Positions 25,825-35,140 of a stretch of 44,712 bases of DNA are shown piece by piece (positions within the stretch are counted from its first letter, which is position 1; every line of letters starts with the position of its first letter). The position numbers were made by a program, and so were the translations under genes. The notes under the pieces were generated by a model. That model saw only the letters and a program-made list of their open reading frames with translations, did no database searches and was not told the DNA's origin. The DNA comes from Bacteroidota bacterium (lineage in GTDB: Bacteria > Bacteroidota > Bacteroidia > Chitinophagales > UBA10324), in assembly GCA_018267315.1 (NCBI GenBank), contig JAFDYS010000010.1, positions 36,777-81,488 on the forward strand. The letters run 5' to 3'.

Positions 25825-28149
25825 TTACTCCTTCATCTGAAGCAGTTTGCTAAACCGCGGATTATTATTCAGTGGCTTCCAGTAGTAATGAAGTTTATAG
25901 AGTGGAACGGTATTGCTCATCGTCCAGCAGAACGGCATATTCAGCAATTGCTCCAGCAAATCAATGGCCTTATCCTGTTCGCCTAACTGCACATAGGTGA
26001 GTGCGAGGTACTGTACCGGTGAAACGCCGAGGATGGCGTCCTTCTTTTCAGGCATCATGGTGATGGCAAGTTCTCCTTCGCGGAGCGCTTCGTCTTTCTT
26101 CCCCAATCCGGCCAGCGCCACACCAAGGGTTGCATGCAATCTGAAATCATCAGGATATTTCTTCAGCAAGTCGGATGTGATGTCATATGCCGTTTGGAAA
26201 TACGTTTTTGCCGTTTGATCTTTTCCCTGAATCCGGTACATCATGGCAGCAGCCAGCGCATCCGGCATGAAATCAAACTGCCACATCCGTCCCAAACTGG
26301 CTTTGTCATTGGAAAGGCCGGGAAGCACGGAATCGTATTTGGCTTCGAGTGTTTGAAAATAGTAGATATCGCTTTTGAAATAAGCGGGATCAACCAAACT
26401 GGTTGCATCAGCCAATACCCGGCGCGCCGAAGACACATCACCTTTCAGTTCGGCGAAATACATGGATTTGGCTGAATAATATATGGGCACATCGGGAGCC
26501 AGTTCAATCGCCTTGTTAATGAAATAAACAGATGAATCGAAATCTCTTTTCAGTTTGTATGTTTCGGCGAGGGCAGCCCAACCTTCTGCCTGCCTGGGAA
26601 AAAGTTGCGCCTGCTTTTTATAGTAAGCGATGGAGGCATCAATCTCTCCCATGCGGCGAAGAATGTCAGCACGCACCAGGTAGGTTGACTTGCCATTGCC
26701 CAATTTGCTGTCCACCACATCCAACTCAGCCAGCGCGCCGGTATAATCGCCTTCACCTTTAAATTTATAAAATGCAAGTGCATTGTGCGTATAAGCATCA
26801 TCAATATTGAGAGCCAGCAAGGAGTCAAGCCATTGCTTCGCCATTTTTTTATAGTCATCACTATTGATCACAAATTTCTCCCAGTATACGCGCACATAGC
26901 CCTCTACCAGCGCATCGTAAGGCGCCGTAAATCGCGGATCGAGCTGGATGGCCTTTTCATACATACGAATTCCTCTCATGGCATCATCACCCCGATAGTA
27001 GTTCCAGAAGTCCTGGATGGCTTTGTTTCCGCGCAGATAAAAATCATACGCCTCCACATTGCCGGTCGGCGCCATGTTAAACAATGACTTTTCCGTTTCG
27101 GTGAGCGTCGCATCAAGCGCTTCGGCAATCTGTTTTGCAATGTCAGACTGTATGGTAAACACATCTTTCGTTGGGCGATCATAGGTTTCCGCCCAGAGGT
27201 GCTTGTCGTCTTTTGCATCTACCAGTTGCACGTTAATTCTGAACTGCTCACCGGCCTTCTGCACGCTTCCTTCAAGCAAAACATCGGCGCCCAGTTCCCG
27301 GCCGATTTGCCGGATTGATTTGCGCGTGTCCTTGTATTGAAGCGTGGATGTGCGGGATACCACATTGAGTTCTCCGATCTTTGAGAGGTGCGTTAGAATT
27401 TCATCACACATCCCGTCAGCGAAGTACTCATCTTCTTTTGATTGGCTGAGATTACTGAATGGCAACACCGCTAGTACTGTAGATTGGTTTTGATTCTTTG
27501 GGGCGATCGAAAATCTATCGCGAAATACAAATACCAGGGCAGCCAATAGGGCTATGGCCATCACGGGAAGCAGGATTCGCGGACCGGTTTTTCTCCGGTC
27601 GGTTACTGGCCGCCCTTTACCTTCCAGCGATTCTATATCGGGAATTTTCAACCCCTCATTGGTGATCGCAAAAATTTCAACCGGTGCAATCACATTCTTC
27701 AGTTCGTATTTGCCCAGAGAAACCGCACTGATATCTTTTTGATTTTTGATTTCATCATACACCTTTCCGGACACAAACACGGCCCCTGCCACGGCAAATG
27801 ATTCAATGCGTGAAGCAATATTCACCCCATCACCATAGACATTGTCCGTTTCAAAGATCACGTCGCCGGAATGTATGCCGATGCGCAGTGGCACCTGCGG
27901 CTCGGTTATCATTTGTTTTTGAATTCCGATAGCCGCCCTAACGGCTTCAATGGCACTTTGGAAAACACAAAGAGCGCCGTCACCCATCTGCTGCAGAACG
28001 CGCCCGGCATGTTTTGTCACTTCAGCATGCAGCGCCTGCTCAAATTTGCTGCGGAGGGCTATGGCCTTTTCTTCGTCAGACTCCATCACCGCAGTATATC
28101 CCTGGATGTCTGCAAAAAGGATAGCGGTGAGCTGGTGAGCGGCGGTCAT
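25825..28149 (-). CDS. Adenylate/guanylate cyclase domain protein with FlgO-like and TPR regions
   Basis: I use the ATG at 28149 (774 residues); a longer start at 28209 would read through a -7 match at 28172-28179. Residues 5-165 are a class III cyclase domain with metal-binding Asp14 (FADIQGYT) and Asp57 (GDGALCVF), and the Asn-x3-Arg transition-state pair in VNIASRIES. The usual base-binding Lys before the second Asp is Gln53. About 192-210 is one transmembrane helix. About 220-345 resembles the TolB-like/FlgO beta domain (LAVLPFSNLS, GADVLLEGSVQKAG). From about 370 follow tetratricopeptide-like repeats. It is probably a cytoplasmic cyclase with a periplasmic sensing half. Divergent from the cysteine desulfurase. 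Confidence 0.85.
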   Translation of the reverse strand: MTAAHQLTAILFADIQGYTAVMESDEEKAIALRSKFEQALHAEVTKHAGRVLQQMGDGALCVFQSAIEAVRAAIGIQKQMITEPQVPLRIGIHSGDVIFETDNVYGDGVNIASRIESFAVAGAVFVSGKVYDEIKNQKDISAVSLGKYELKNVIAPVEIFAITNEGLKIPDIESLEGKGRPVTDRRKTGPRILLPVMAIALLAALVFVFRDRFSIAPKNQNQSTVLAVLPFSNLSQSKEDEYFADGMCDEILTHLSKIGELNVVSRTSTLQYKDTRKSIRQIGRELGADVLLEGSVQKAGEQFRINVQLVDAKDDKHLWAETYDRPTKDVFTIQSDIAKQIAEALDATLTETEKSLFNMAPTGNVEAYDFYLRGNKAIQDFWNYYRGDDAMRGIRMYEKAIQLDPRFTAPYDALVEGYVRVYWEKFVINSDDYKKMAKQWLDSLLALNIDDAYTHNALAFYKFKGEGDYTGALAELDVVDSKLGNGKSTYLVRADILRRMGEIDASIAYYKKQAQLFPRQAEGWAALAETYKLKRDFDSSVYFINKAIELAPDVPIYYSAKSMYFAELKGDVSSARRVLADATSLVDPAYFKSDIYYFQTLEAKYDSVLPGLSNDKASLGRMWQFDFMPDALAAAMMYRIQGKDQTAKTYFQTAYDITSDLLKKYPDDFRLHATLGVALAGLGKKDEALREGELAITMMPEKKDAILGVSPVQYLALTYVQLGEQDKAIDLLEQLLNMPFCWTMSNTVPLYKLHYYWKPLNNNPRFSKLLQMKE

Positions 28150-28171
28150 GAAGAATGTGGGATTGTTATAC

Positions 28172-28179
28172 CAAAAGTA
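28172..28179 (-). promoter_or_regulatory. Putative -7 element (TACTTTTG) of the cyclase gene
   Basis: The minus strand reads TACTTTTG, 22 nt before the ATG at 28149 and inside the longer alternative reading frame. The -33 element is not evident. Confidence 0.4.
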
Positions 28180-28235
28180 CTGTTTCCGTGTGCAGCGGGT
28201 TCGTGACAAAAATCATGATGAGGACAGGCATTCGT

Positions 28236-28243
28236 TATTTTTG
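28236..28243 (+). promoter_or_regulatory. -7 element (TATTTTTG) almost touching the cysteine desulfurase start
   Basis: TATTTTTG ends 5 nt before the ATG at 28249, so transcription would begin at or next to the start codon. The -33 element is weak. Confidence 0.5.
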
Positions 28244-28248
28244 CGCTG

Positions 28249-29400
28249 ATGAATCCCTCCCGTCATATCTACTTTGACAATGCAGCCACCACCCCGCTTG
28301 ATCGCGAGGTGATTGAAGCCATGCTGCCCTTCATGGAATCACATTTCGGAAATCCTTCCGCCATTCATTTTTATGGAAGGGAAACGAGAGCCGCCATTGA
28401 AAAAGCCCGGAAAACGGTGGCGAAATACCTGAACTGTTCGCCCGGTGAAATTTTCTTTACATCCGGTGGTACCGAGGCCAACAACATGGCCATTCGCTGC
28501 GCTGTAAAGGCGTATCACCTCCGGCACATTATTTCATCACCCATTGAGCACCACTGCGTGGAGCATACGGTGAGTGAAATGAAGCAGGAAGGAATCGCTG
28601 TTCACATCGTGAGGGTGGATGAAAAAGGACGCATTGACCTGAATCATCTTGAGGAGTTGTTGAGTTCCATCGGCGAACGATGCCTGGTTTCACTCATGCA
28701 TGCAAACAATGAAATAGGGACGATGCTTGACATGAATGCCGCAGGTGAAATCGTGAAAAAGCACGACGGCATCTTTCATTCTGATACCGTTCAAACCGTC
28801 GCACACTTTCCGTTTGATCTCAAGAACACGAAGGTCGATTTCATCAGCGGTGCCGCGCACAAGTTTCACGGGCCTAAAGGAACGGGTTTCATTTACATTC
28901 ATCATGACATTCATATTCCGCCGCTGCTTTTCGGCGGAGCACAGGAACGGAATATGAGAGCCGGAACTGAAAACGTGTATGGCATTGTCGGTCTTGCCAA
29001 AGCACTTGAGATCGGATATGAACGGCTGGCTGAAACAAGCGCCCACATCAAAGAGATCCGGAACTATATGCTCGACCGGCTGGGGCAGGAAGGCGCAGAC
29101 ATCCGTATTAACGGCGACCTTGAACAATCACTTTACACGGTACTCAACGTTTCATTTCCATTGAACAACAAAACACAACTGCTGCTATTCAATCTTGATA
29201 TGGCCGGTGTTTGTGCTTCATCAGGATCAGCCTGCTCTTCAGGCAGCAATGAAACCTCGCATGTGCTCACAGCCATTCAGGCCGATCCCAACCGGGTGGC
29301 TATCCGGTTTTCTTTCTCGAAGTACAACACGAGAGAGGAAGTGGATTATGTAGTCGGTTTGCTCCGGGAATTGGTACCCGTGCCTTCAGCGATCGCGTAA
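28249..29400 (+). CDS. Cysteine desulfurase (NifS/IscS-like)
   Basis: A 383-residue PLP enzyme of the class V aminotransferase fold that releases sulfur from cysteine as a persulfide for Fe-S clusters and tRNA thiolation. The N-terminus (YFDNAATTPLDREVIEAM) is typical. The PLP lysine is Lys205 in GAAHKFHGPKG, and the catalytic cysteine is Cys329 in SSGSACSSGSNETSHV, in the short-loop form of the IscS/NifS group. No iscU, iscA or other Fe-S assembly gene is adjacent, so it is unclear whether this is the main desulfurase. A -7 element lies almost on the start codon. Confidence 0.93.
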   Translation: MNPSRHIYFDNAATTPLDREVIEAMLPFMESHFGNPSAIHFYGRETRAAIEKARKTVAKYLNCSPGEIFFTSGGTEANNMAIRCAVKAYHLRHIISSPIEHHCVEHTVSEMKQEGIAVHIVRVDEKGRIDLNHLEELLSSIGERCLVSLMHANNEIGTMLDMNAAGEIVKKHDGIFHSDTVQTVAHFPFDLKNTKVDFISGAAHKFHGPKGTGFIYIHHDIHIPPLLFGGAQERNMRAGTENVYGIVGLAKALEIGYERLAETSAHIKEIRNYMLDRLGQEGADIRINGDLEQSLYTVLNVSFPLNNKTQLLLFNLDMAGVCASSGSACSSGSNETSHVLTAIQADPNRVAIRFSFSKYNTREEVDYVVGLLRELVPVPSAIA

Positions 29401-29523
29401 GCTTCAAGCTTAACCGCGGGTTTTCCCTGTTCAGTTCATTAAATAGAAAAAAAGTAGTGATGGTTATTTCATTTAAGGCCTATTTTGGTGCGACTTTCAG
29501 GATAAACAGCACCACTCTCACAC

Positions 29524-29898
29524 ATGAGGACTTTGGCATTGCTCCTAGTTTTTGCAATACAGGTATTGCCCGCTGTGTCACTTGCTCAAAGTTCAGATTC
29601 TGATGAACTGATTTTGGCCTTTGAAGTTCACCCGCCTCAGCGTTTCCAGGAGATTAATGAATATGTAGCCGCTTTTCCGGGTGTGCATGTTGCCGGCGTA
29701 ATCACTCCCATGAACATGCTGCTGATACGGCTTGAAGATACTCATGCCATGAACCGGAACCAGTTGATGCAATTGCTGATTGCGAAGAATTTTCATTTCA
29801 TCATTAAAGAAGGAACGGTGGAAGATGTGATGATGCAATTGGGTGAATCCGTTACCTCTCACGCAACTCCGTCAGATACTGAAGAACGAAATCGCTGA
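29524..29898 (+). CDS. Small exported protein with ferredoxin-like fold pattern
   Basis: A 124-residue protein with a signal peptide (1-21, ending VSLAQ). The mature part suggests a beta-alpha-beta-beta-alpha-beta order: ELILAFEVH, RFQEINEYVAAFPG, VHVAGVIT/NMLLIRLE, NRNQLMQLLIAKN, FHFIIKEGT. That is the topology of heavy-metal-associated (HMA) domains, but no CxxC metal motif exists. I recognise no named family. It ends 8 nt before the GTG of the giant T9SS protein, so the two form one transcription unit; a partner or chaperone role is inference. Confidence 0.65.
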   Translation: MRTLALLLVFAIQVLPAVSLAQSSDSDELILAFEVHPPQRFQEINEYVAAFPGVHVAGVITPMNMLLIRLEDTHAMNRNQLMQLLIAKNFHFIIKEGTVEDVMMQLGESVTSHATPSDTEERNR

Positions 29899-29906
29899 AT
29901 AGTGAC

Positions 29907-32900
29907 GTGAAAGAACAATACGAAATACGGGGAGCGACTTTTAAAACACTGGCGATTGTTGCGCTTGTATTTTTTGCATGGCCTTCGCGTGCAACTACCA
30001 TTCTCGACTCTAACGGTGCCGGCGGTTTTGAATTGGGTGGCACCTTCGCGGCAAACGGGTGGACTGAAGTTAACGGTACAGAAACCAACAAATGGTTTTG
30101 CGGCAGTGTGCCTGCCGGAACTACCGGCACGGCCTGCGGATATATTTCCAATGATGTGGCCGGCGCCATTCACAACTACACCAACGTGGGCTCCACCACC
30201 CACCTGTGGCGCGATATCATTATTCCGGCCGGTGAAGATTATGTCACCATTAGTTTCTCTGTTGAATGCAACGGCGAAACCAATGACATGCTGAAAGTAT
30301 TTGTTGCACCCACCTCTGTGACACCGGCCGCAGGCACAGTCATCAATTCATCATACCAGGTGGGCACTACCATCAGCGGGTACACGGCCTGGCAAACGAT
30401 CACGTTCAGTGCAAACTGCATCGGGGGAACTACCAAGCGGCTGATTTTTCAGTGGAAGAACAACGGTAACTCCACAGTGAATCAACCGCCGGCGGCGATA
30501 GATAATATTTCAGTCACTTCTTCAGCATCTGCGCCTTCTTGTTCTTCTCTCATGGGTACGGGATACGTTTCGGTTCCTTCGTTGCCTTATACCTCCACCG
30601 GGCGAACTACGTGCGGCAAGGTGAATGATCTGACTGATCTGAATTCCAATACCTGCGGCAGTTCGATTTACTACTATTGCGAGGATGAGGTATTCGCTTT
30701 CACGCCTTCTTCTTCAGGAAGCATCAACATTGTCGTTTCCAACGCGAGTTCATCCTACTCGGCCATCATGCTGTACAATACCTGCCCGTCCTCTTCATTG
30801 TGCGGAGGTACCGGATGCATCGCATATGATCAGAATTACAGCACCAGTCATTCCATTTGCCAATCCGTCACGGCCGGCACCACTTATTACCTGTTGGTTG
30901 ACGGATATAATTCACCAAGTTGTTTTACTTACGACATTTCCATTTCCGCCCCGTCAACGACATTGCAGGGAGCTACCTGCAGTAATCCCGTCGTGATATC
31001 ATCACTGCCGTTTACCGCAACCGGGCAAACTACTTCCTGCTATGGAAATGATTACAGTAATTCAACGCTCGGCTCATGCGGAACGCTCTATGAGTCGGGA
31101 GAAGACATCGTCTATTCCTACACTGCCACAGGTCCTGAGTGCATCGCCGTTTCCTTGTCGAACATGAGTTCATCCTGTTATACCGGATTCCAGATTTACA
31201 ATGCCTGCCCCGGCAGCGGAACCGGAATTTGTGTAGCCAACTCCGGAGGCGCCTGCGCCAATTTCACCAAGACGGTTACCCTGCCTTCAGCAGGCACATA
31301 CTACTTCATCGTGGATTCCTGGGCCCCGCCTTCATCTGTCACCTTTGATATTTCGATCACATCATTCGGAAGCGGACCTTCGAATGACCTGCCCTGCAAT
31401 GCTACACCGCTTACAATTGGCGCCGTTATGAGCGGCGATAATTCCTGTTCCGGAAGTACATCAGAGCCATCTGCGCCATCATGCTGGTATGCCGGTACCC
31501 TGAACACAGTTTGGTATTCGTTTACAGCGCCTGCATCGGGTCAGGTGCACATTGCCTTCAGTAACGGGTCGCTCATTTACGGGCAGATTGCACTTTACTC
31601 CGGTTCCTGCGGAAGTCTTTCCCTGGTGAGCGGCAGTTGCAAGGATTATACGACCATGCTCTGTTCAGGCGCCACCGTCTCATCCCTCACTGCAGGAACA
31701 ACATACTACCTGCGGGTTGATGGCTATGGCGACTACATCGGTTCATTCAACATTTTAGTGGATGACAATTCGCTAACCCTGCATGGCATCACCGGGGGCG
31801 ATTGCGAAGGCGCGCTCGATGTATGCGGAACCAGCTATTCCAACTCCACACCTTCTTTAGGTTGTGGCGGAGTGGTGGATGTACCCAATTCCCCTTCCGT
31901 ATCAAATCCATCAACCAATCCAGCAAGCAGCAATTCGGGATGCCTCCTGTCATCGCCGCCGGAGAATAACATACGATGGTACAAACTCTACATCAATACC
32001 TCAGGGTTGCTGGCTTGGACATTAAGCGGACCCGGCTCCGGATTTTTTGACTGGGAAATGTGGAATGTCACTTCATCATCGTGTGCCGCGATCAAGAGCA
32101 ACTCTCTCGCTCCGGTGCGTTGTAACTGGAATGCTTCATCGCTGGGCATGACGGGCATGCAATCCACTGTGCCGCCCGGCGGAGTTGCCGGTAATTTTGA
32201 ACAGCCGCTTACCGTCACCGCCGGCGATACTTATATGCTTGCCATTTCCAATTACAGCACCAACCTCACTCCCTACACGCTGGATTTCTCCAATTCAACC
32301 TGTGGTATCGGCAACAGCACCTCATCCACCTGGACCGGAACGGCCGGCACTTCATGGACCACCACATCAAACTGGAGCGGCTGCGGCATTCCTTCCTGTT
32401 CGGTGGATGCCGTGGTCAGTATTACAACAAACCAACCTGTTATATCAGGCAATGTCACGGTCCGCAACCTTACCATCAACGGGGGAGCGACACTCACCCT
32501 TAGCAGCGGCGCGTCGCTAACGGTGTGCGGCGACTTCACTAACAACGGAACATTTACGGCCGCTTCCAACTCAACAGTAATATTTGCGGGAACCGGAACA
32601 CAGAATATCTACGGCACGGTTACGGGCACTAACAAATTCGGAAATCTGACTATTACCAAATCAAGTGGTACGGTAGTGCTGAATCAGAATATTGACGTCT
32701 CGGGAAATTTTACCACAACTAATGGCACCAGCATTTTCAATTCGAACGGCATGTACTTCAAAGTAGCGGGAAGCTTTTCTAATGCAAATGGTTCATCCAC
32801 ATTTACGAATGCTGCGGCAGGCACCATGGAATTTAACGGAAGCACAACGCAGACCTATTCGCCCGGCGGATCGCTTACGCTGAACAATGCCCTCATGAAT

Positions 32901-34067
32901 CAAAGCACTGCATCATCCCTTACACTTTCAGCAAACATGACCGTTTCAGGAACACTGACACTTACTTCAGGCAGAATCACCACAGGTTCTTATGAAGTGA
33001 GTGTGACAAATGCGGGTGTTACCTCTGTTGCAGGTGGCAATCTGACAAGTTATGTGGATGGCAACCTGCGACGGTCGGTCAACTCAACCGGCTCGTACGA
33101 TTTTCCGGTCGGGCATTTTGCATCGGGTAAGGGATACCAGTTGGCGCGGATCAATTTCACCTCCGCAACCAATGTTACCAGTTTACTGGCCAAATTCCAG
33201 CCCTATTCCGTTGTACCGCCGGCTTTGGGCCTACTCGATTGCGGAAAGAATTACAATCTCCCTTCACTCGATAACGGCTACTGGACAATCACCGCTACGC
33301 CTGCCATGACCAGTGGCGTTTACGCCGCAACGCTTTTTAACACCACAGGCACTTATACTAATTCAGGAGGCGCCACTTCATGGAGTGTTACAAAGAATGA
33401 CGGATCGGGTTGGGGATTGAACGGAACATGCGCCACCAGCACGATCAACCAGGTGGTAAGAACCAGCATGTTCGGTTTCTCTGACTTCGGAACGGCCCAG
33501 TCATCAGTGATTTTACCCATAGAGCTCACTTCGTTTACAGCTACCAGGTACGCCTATGGTAATCTGCTTCATTGGGAAACAGCATCTGAATGGAATAATG
33601 ACTACTTCACACCGGAGCGCTCCGTTGACGGCAAAACTTTCACGCCGATTGGCAACGTAGATGCAGCCGGAAATGAAGAAGGCAAGACCTATGAATTTGT
33701 TGATCGCAATCCGGTGCCCGGCGTGAATTACTACCGGCTCATGCAGGTGGATCTGGACGGGCAGTCTCAATTTTCGAACGTGATTACGCTTGAAAATTTT
33801 GCTGCTTCCATGACGCTTTCAGAAATCAAACCCAACCCCACGAATGATGAGTTTTATATCACCCTCGATGCCCCGTTAACTGAATTGATTGACATCAGTT
33901 TGGTTGATATGTACGGTAACCGAATATCCTCTTGGCCGATGATTGCCACGCAGGGTGAAAACCGCTTTCATATTTCCACCGATCAACTTCAGGCAGGCAT
34001 TTACATACTCGAAATCACCGGTCATATAACAGGATCCTCGCTTAGGCGAAATGTGATGAAGTATTGA
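29907..34067 (+). CDS. Giant T9SS-secreted multidomain surface protein
   Basis: A 1386-residue protein. The GTG at 29907 is the only reasonable start: it gives a signal peptide (about 1-29, ending WPSRA), and an in-frame TGA lies at 29880. About 30-205 is a beta-rich adhesin-like module. About 210-620 holds three cysteine-bearing PPC-like repeats, each ending in a motif such as TAGTTYYLLVDGY, TYYFIVDSW or TYYLRVDGYGD. About 630-800 is a related larger unit (CEGALDVCG...DTYMLAISNYS). About 805-1000 is an Ser/Thr/Asn-rich parallel-beta-like stretch (VRNLTINGGATLTLSSGASL). The end (SEIKPNPTNDEFYITL... LQAGIYILEITG) is a T9SS sorting domain. Likely an adhesin or binding protein; no catalytic site is seen. 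Confidence 0.82.
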   Translation: MKEQYEIRGATFKTLAIVALVFFAWPSRATTILDSNGAGGFELGGTFAANGWTEVNGTETNKWFCGSVPAGTTGTACGYISNDVAGAIHNYTNVGSTTHLWRDIIIPAGEDYVTISFSVECNGETNDMLKVFVAPTSVTPAAGTVINSSYQVGTTISGYTAWQTITFSANCIGGTTKRLIFQWKNNGNSTVNQPPAAIDNISVTSSASAPSCSSLMGTGYVSVPSLPYTSTGRTTCGKVNDLTDLNSNTCGSSIYYYCEDEVFAFTPSSSGSINIVVSNASSSYSAIMLYNTCPSSSLCGGTGCIAYDQNYSTSHSICQSVTAGTTYYLLVDGYNSPSCFTYDISISAPSTTLQGATCSNPVVISSLPFTATGQTTSCYGNDYSNSTLGSCGTLYESGEDIVYSYTATGPECIAVSLSNMSSSCYTGFQIYNACPGSGTGICVANSGGACANFTKTVTLPSAGTYYFIVDSWAPPSSVTFDISITSFGSGPSNDLPCNATPLTIGAVMSGDNSCSGSTSEPSAPSCWYAGTLNTVWYSFTAPASGQVHIAFSNGSLIYGQIALYSGSCGSLSLVSGSCKDYTTMLCSGATVSSLTAGTTYYLRVDGYGDYIGSFNILVDDNSLTLHGITGGDCEGALDVCGTSYSNSTPSLGCGGVVDVPNSPSVSNPSTNPASSNSGCLLSSPPENNIRWYKLYINTSGLLAWTLSGPGSGFFDWEMWNVTSSSCAAIKSNSLAPVRCNWNASSLGMTGMQSTVPPGGVAGNFEQPLTVTAGDTYMLAISNYSTNLTPYTLDFSNSTCGIGNSTSSTWTGTAGTSWTTTSNWSGCGIPSCSVDAVVSITTNQPVISGNVTVRNLTINGGATLTLSSGASLTVCGDFTNNGTFTAASNSTVIFAGTGTQNIYGTVTGTNKFGNLTITKSSGTVVLNQNIDVSGNFTTTNGTSIFNSNGMYFKVAGSFSNANGSSTFTNAAAGTMEFNGSTTQTYSPGGSLTLNNALMNQSTASSLTLSANMTVSGTLTLTSGRITTGSYEVSVTNAGVTSVAGGNLTSYVDGNLRRSVNSTGSYDFPVGHFASGKGYQLARINFTSATNVTSLLAKFQPYSVVPPALGLLDCGKNYNLPSLDNGYWTITATPAMTSGVYAATLFNTTGTYTNSGGATSWSVTKNDGSGWGLNGTCATSTINQVVRTSMFGFSDFGTAQSSVILPIELTSFTATRYAYGNLLHWETASEWNNDYFTPERSVDGKTFTPIGNVDAAGNEEGKTYEFVDRNPVPGVNYYRLMQVDLDGQSQFSNVITLENFAASMTLSEIKPNPTNDEFYITLDAPLTELIDISLVDMYGNRISSWPMIATQGENRFHISTDQLQAGIYILEITGHITGSSLRRNVMKY

Positions 34068-34068
34068 T

Positions 34069-35067
34069 TTACTGCAATGTGGTTAGAAACTGCATCGTGT
34101 CTACCCGATCAGCATAATCCCATAATTCAGGAGATTGAGATTCACCGAAAGGAATAAAATCCTTTCCGATCACGCATTGAATTGCGGAGGCATCCCGTTC
34201 AAGTTTTTGTGTGAGGTCGTCTTCATTCTTGTAGTACTCGTAGTGCAGCAGGGCCACGGGTGAAGCCACCTGAACATCTTCCTTCAGAACTAAAAAATCA
34301 TTTGCGACATGCGGTGTTTTGTTGAGTAAAAGCACGGCCCGGTTGTAGTCGTAGTTGTTCTTATACTTGTTGTGCTCATTGAGTTTTGAATAAAGATCTA
34401 TCGCCTCAAAAAAGAAATCGAAGCGGAATCCTTCCGGGACGAGCATCTTCGAAACATTTCGGCAACCCAAGCCGAAATAGGAAAAGATGTCAAACCCGAG
34501 CTGCTCTATTTCATCGCGGGATTCATTTCCTTTAAGCACGGCCACGGCATTCCTGTTTTTGCGGATGATGTGGGGATATTTCGAGAAGTAGTATTCAAAA
34601 TACCTTGATGAGTTATTGGAACCTGTTGCAATGATGGCATCCATTCCCTTAAGCACCTGTGTTATGGTAATCCATTCCTTCAGTCGGGGATTCTTCTGCA
34701 ACATCTGGTGAAGTAAAAACATAAACAGCATTTCATCCTTTGAAGAAAGTTTCACCATTACCCGGTTGCTGCTCATGAAGGCGCAGATGAAATCGTGAAA
34801 CCCCACCAGAGGAATGTTTCCGGCCATCACAATGCCGATAGTCTTTGGATTGGCATCCTTAAGCGGATAAGCGGAAATCCACTGCTTCAGTTTTGATTCA
34901 TTCAAAAATTTCCCGCTGATATTCTTTAAGGCCAAGCGGATGTTCTCCACGGTAAACCACTTATTCTGCTGGTAAGCCCGGTCGATGACCTGAGGGAAAT
35001 CACCGGATTCATTTGAAATCACATCATGTAATTCAAGCAACACATTCAATCGCTCATCAACTCTCAT
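34069..35067 (-). CDS. Acyl-CoA reductase (LuxC-like)
   Basis: A 332-residue protein of the LuxC/acyl-CoA reductase family, which reduces acyl-CoA or acyl-enzyme to aldehyde using NAD(P)H. The aldehyde-dehydrogenase-like core is visible: VMAGNIPLVGFHDFICAF, VMVKLSSKDEML and IIATGSNNSSRYFEYYF. Cys202 in LGCRNVSKM is the best candidate for the acylated nucleophile. The length is shorter than LuxC of luminous bacteria, as is usual in Bacteroidota. It is divergent from the ferredoxin gene with 73 nt between them, an arrangement I recall as common in this phylum. Confidence 0.85.
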   Translation of the reverse strand: MRVDERLNVLLELHDVISNESGDFPQVIDRAYQQNKWFTVENIRLALKNISGKFLNESKLKQWISAYPLKDANPKTIGIVMAGNIPLVGFHDFICAFMSSNRVMVKLSSKDEMLFMFLLHQMLQKNPRLKEWITITQVLKGMDAIIATGSNNSSRYFEYYFSKYPHIIRKNRNAVAVLKGNESRDEIEQLGFDIFSYFGLGCRNVSKMLVPEGFRFDFFFEAIDLYSKLNEHNKYKNNYDYNRAVLLLNKTPHVANDFLVLKEDVQVASPVALLHYEYYKNEDDLTQKLERDASAIQCVIGKDFIPFGESQSPELWDYADRVDTMQFLTTLQ

Positions 35068-35089
35068 AGAAAAAAATGATCTTAATCAT

Positions 35090-35121
35090 TTTGAAATGGG
35101 GAACCTTCTGCCCTAAATTTG
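35090..35121 (+). promoter_or_regulatory. Bacteroidota promoter TTTG-N20-TAAATTTG
   Basis: TTTG (35090-35093), 20 nt, then TAAATTTG (35114-35121): exact matches to both elements. It drives the ferredoxin gene at 35141 with a leader of about 15 nt. No mirrored promoter for the divergent reductase was clear. Confidence 0.65.
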
Positions 35122-35140
35122 CTGACGCAAAACTAAACAC

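Noticed and set aside
28204..28248. A longer start (28209) for the cyclase gene
   Set aside because: It would include the -7 element at 28172-28179 and a sequence with no homology pattern; the shorter start begins right before the cyclase fold.
29389..29396. GCGATCGC octamer, a frequent palindrome in cyanobacterial genomes
   Set aside because: A single copy near a stop codon and no other reason to suspect cyanobacterial origin.
29398..29412. TAAGCTTCAAGCTTA palindrome at the end of the cysteine desulfurase gene
   Set aside because: A 7-bp stem with a 1-nt centre and no T-run cannot make a terminator; it overlaps the stop codon and may be chance.
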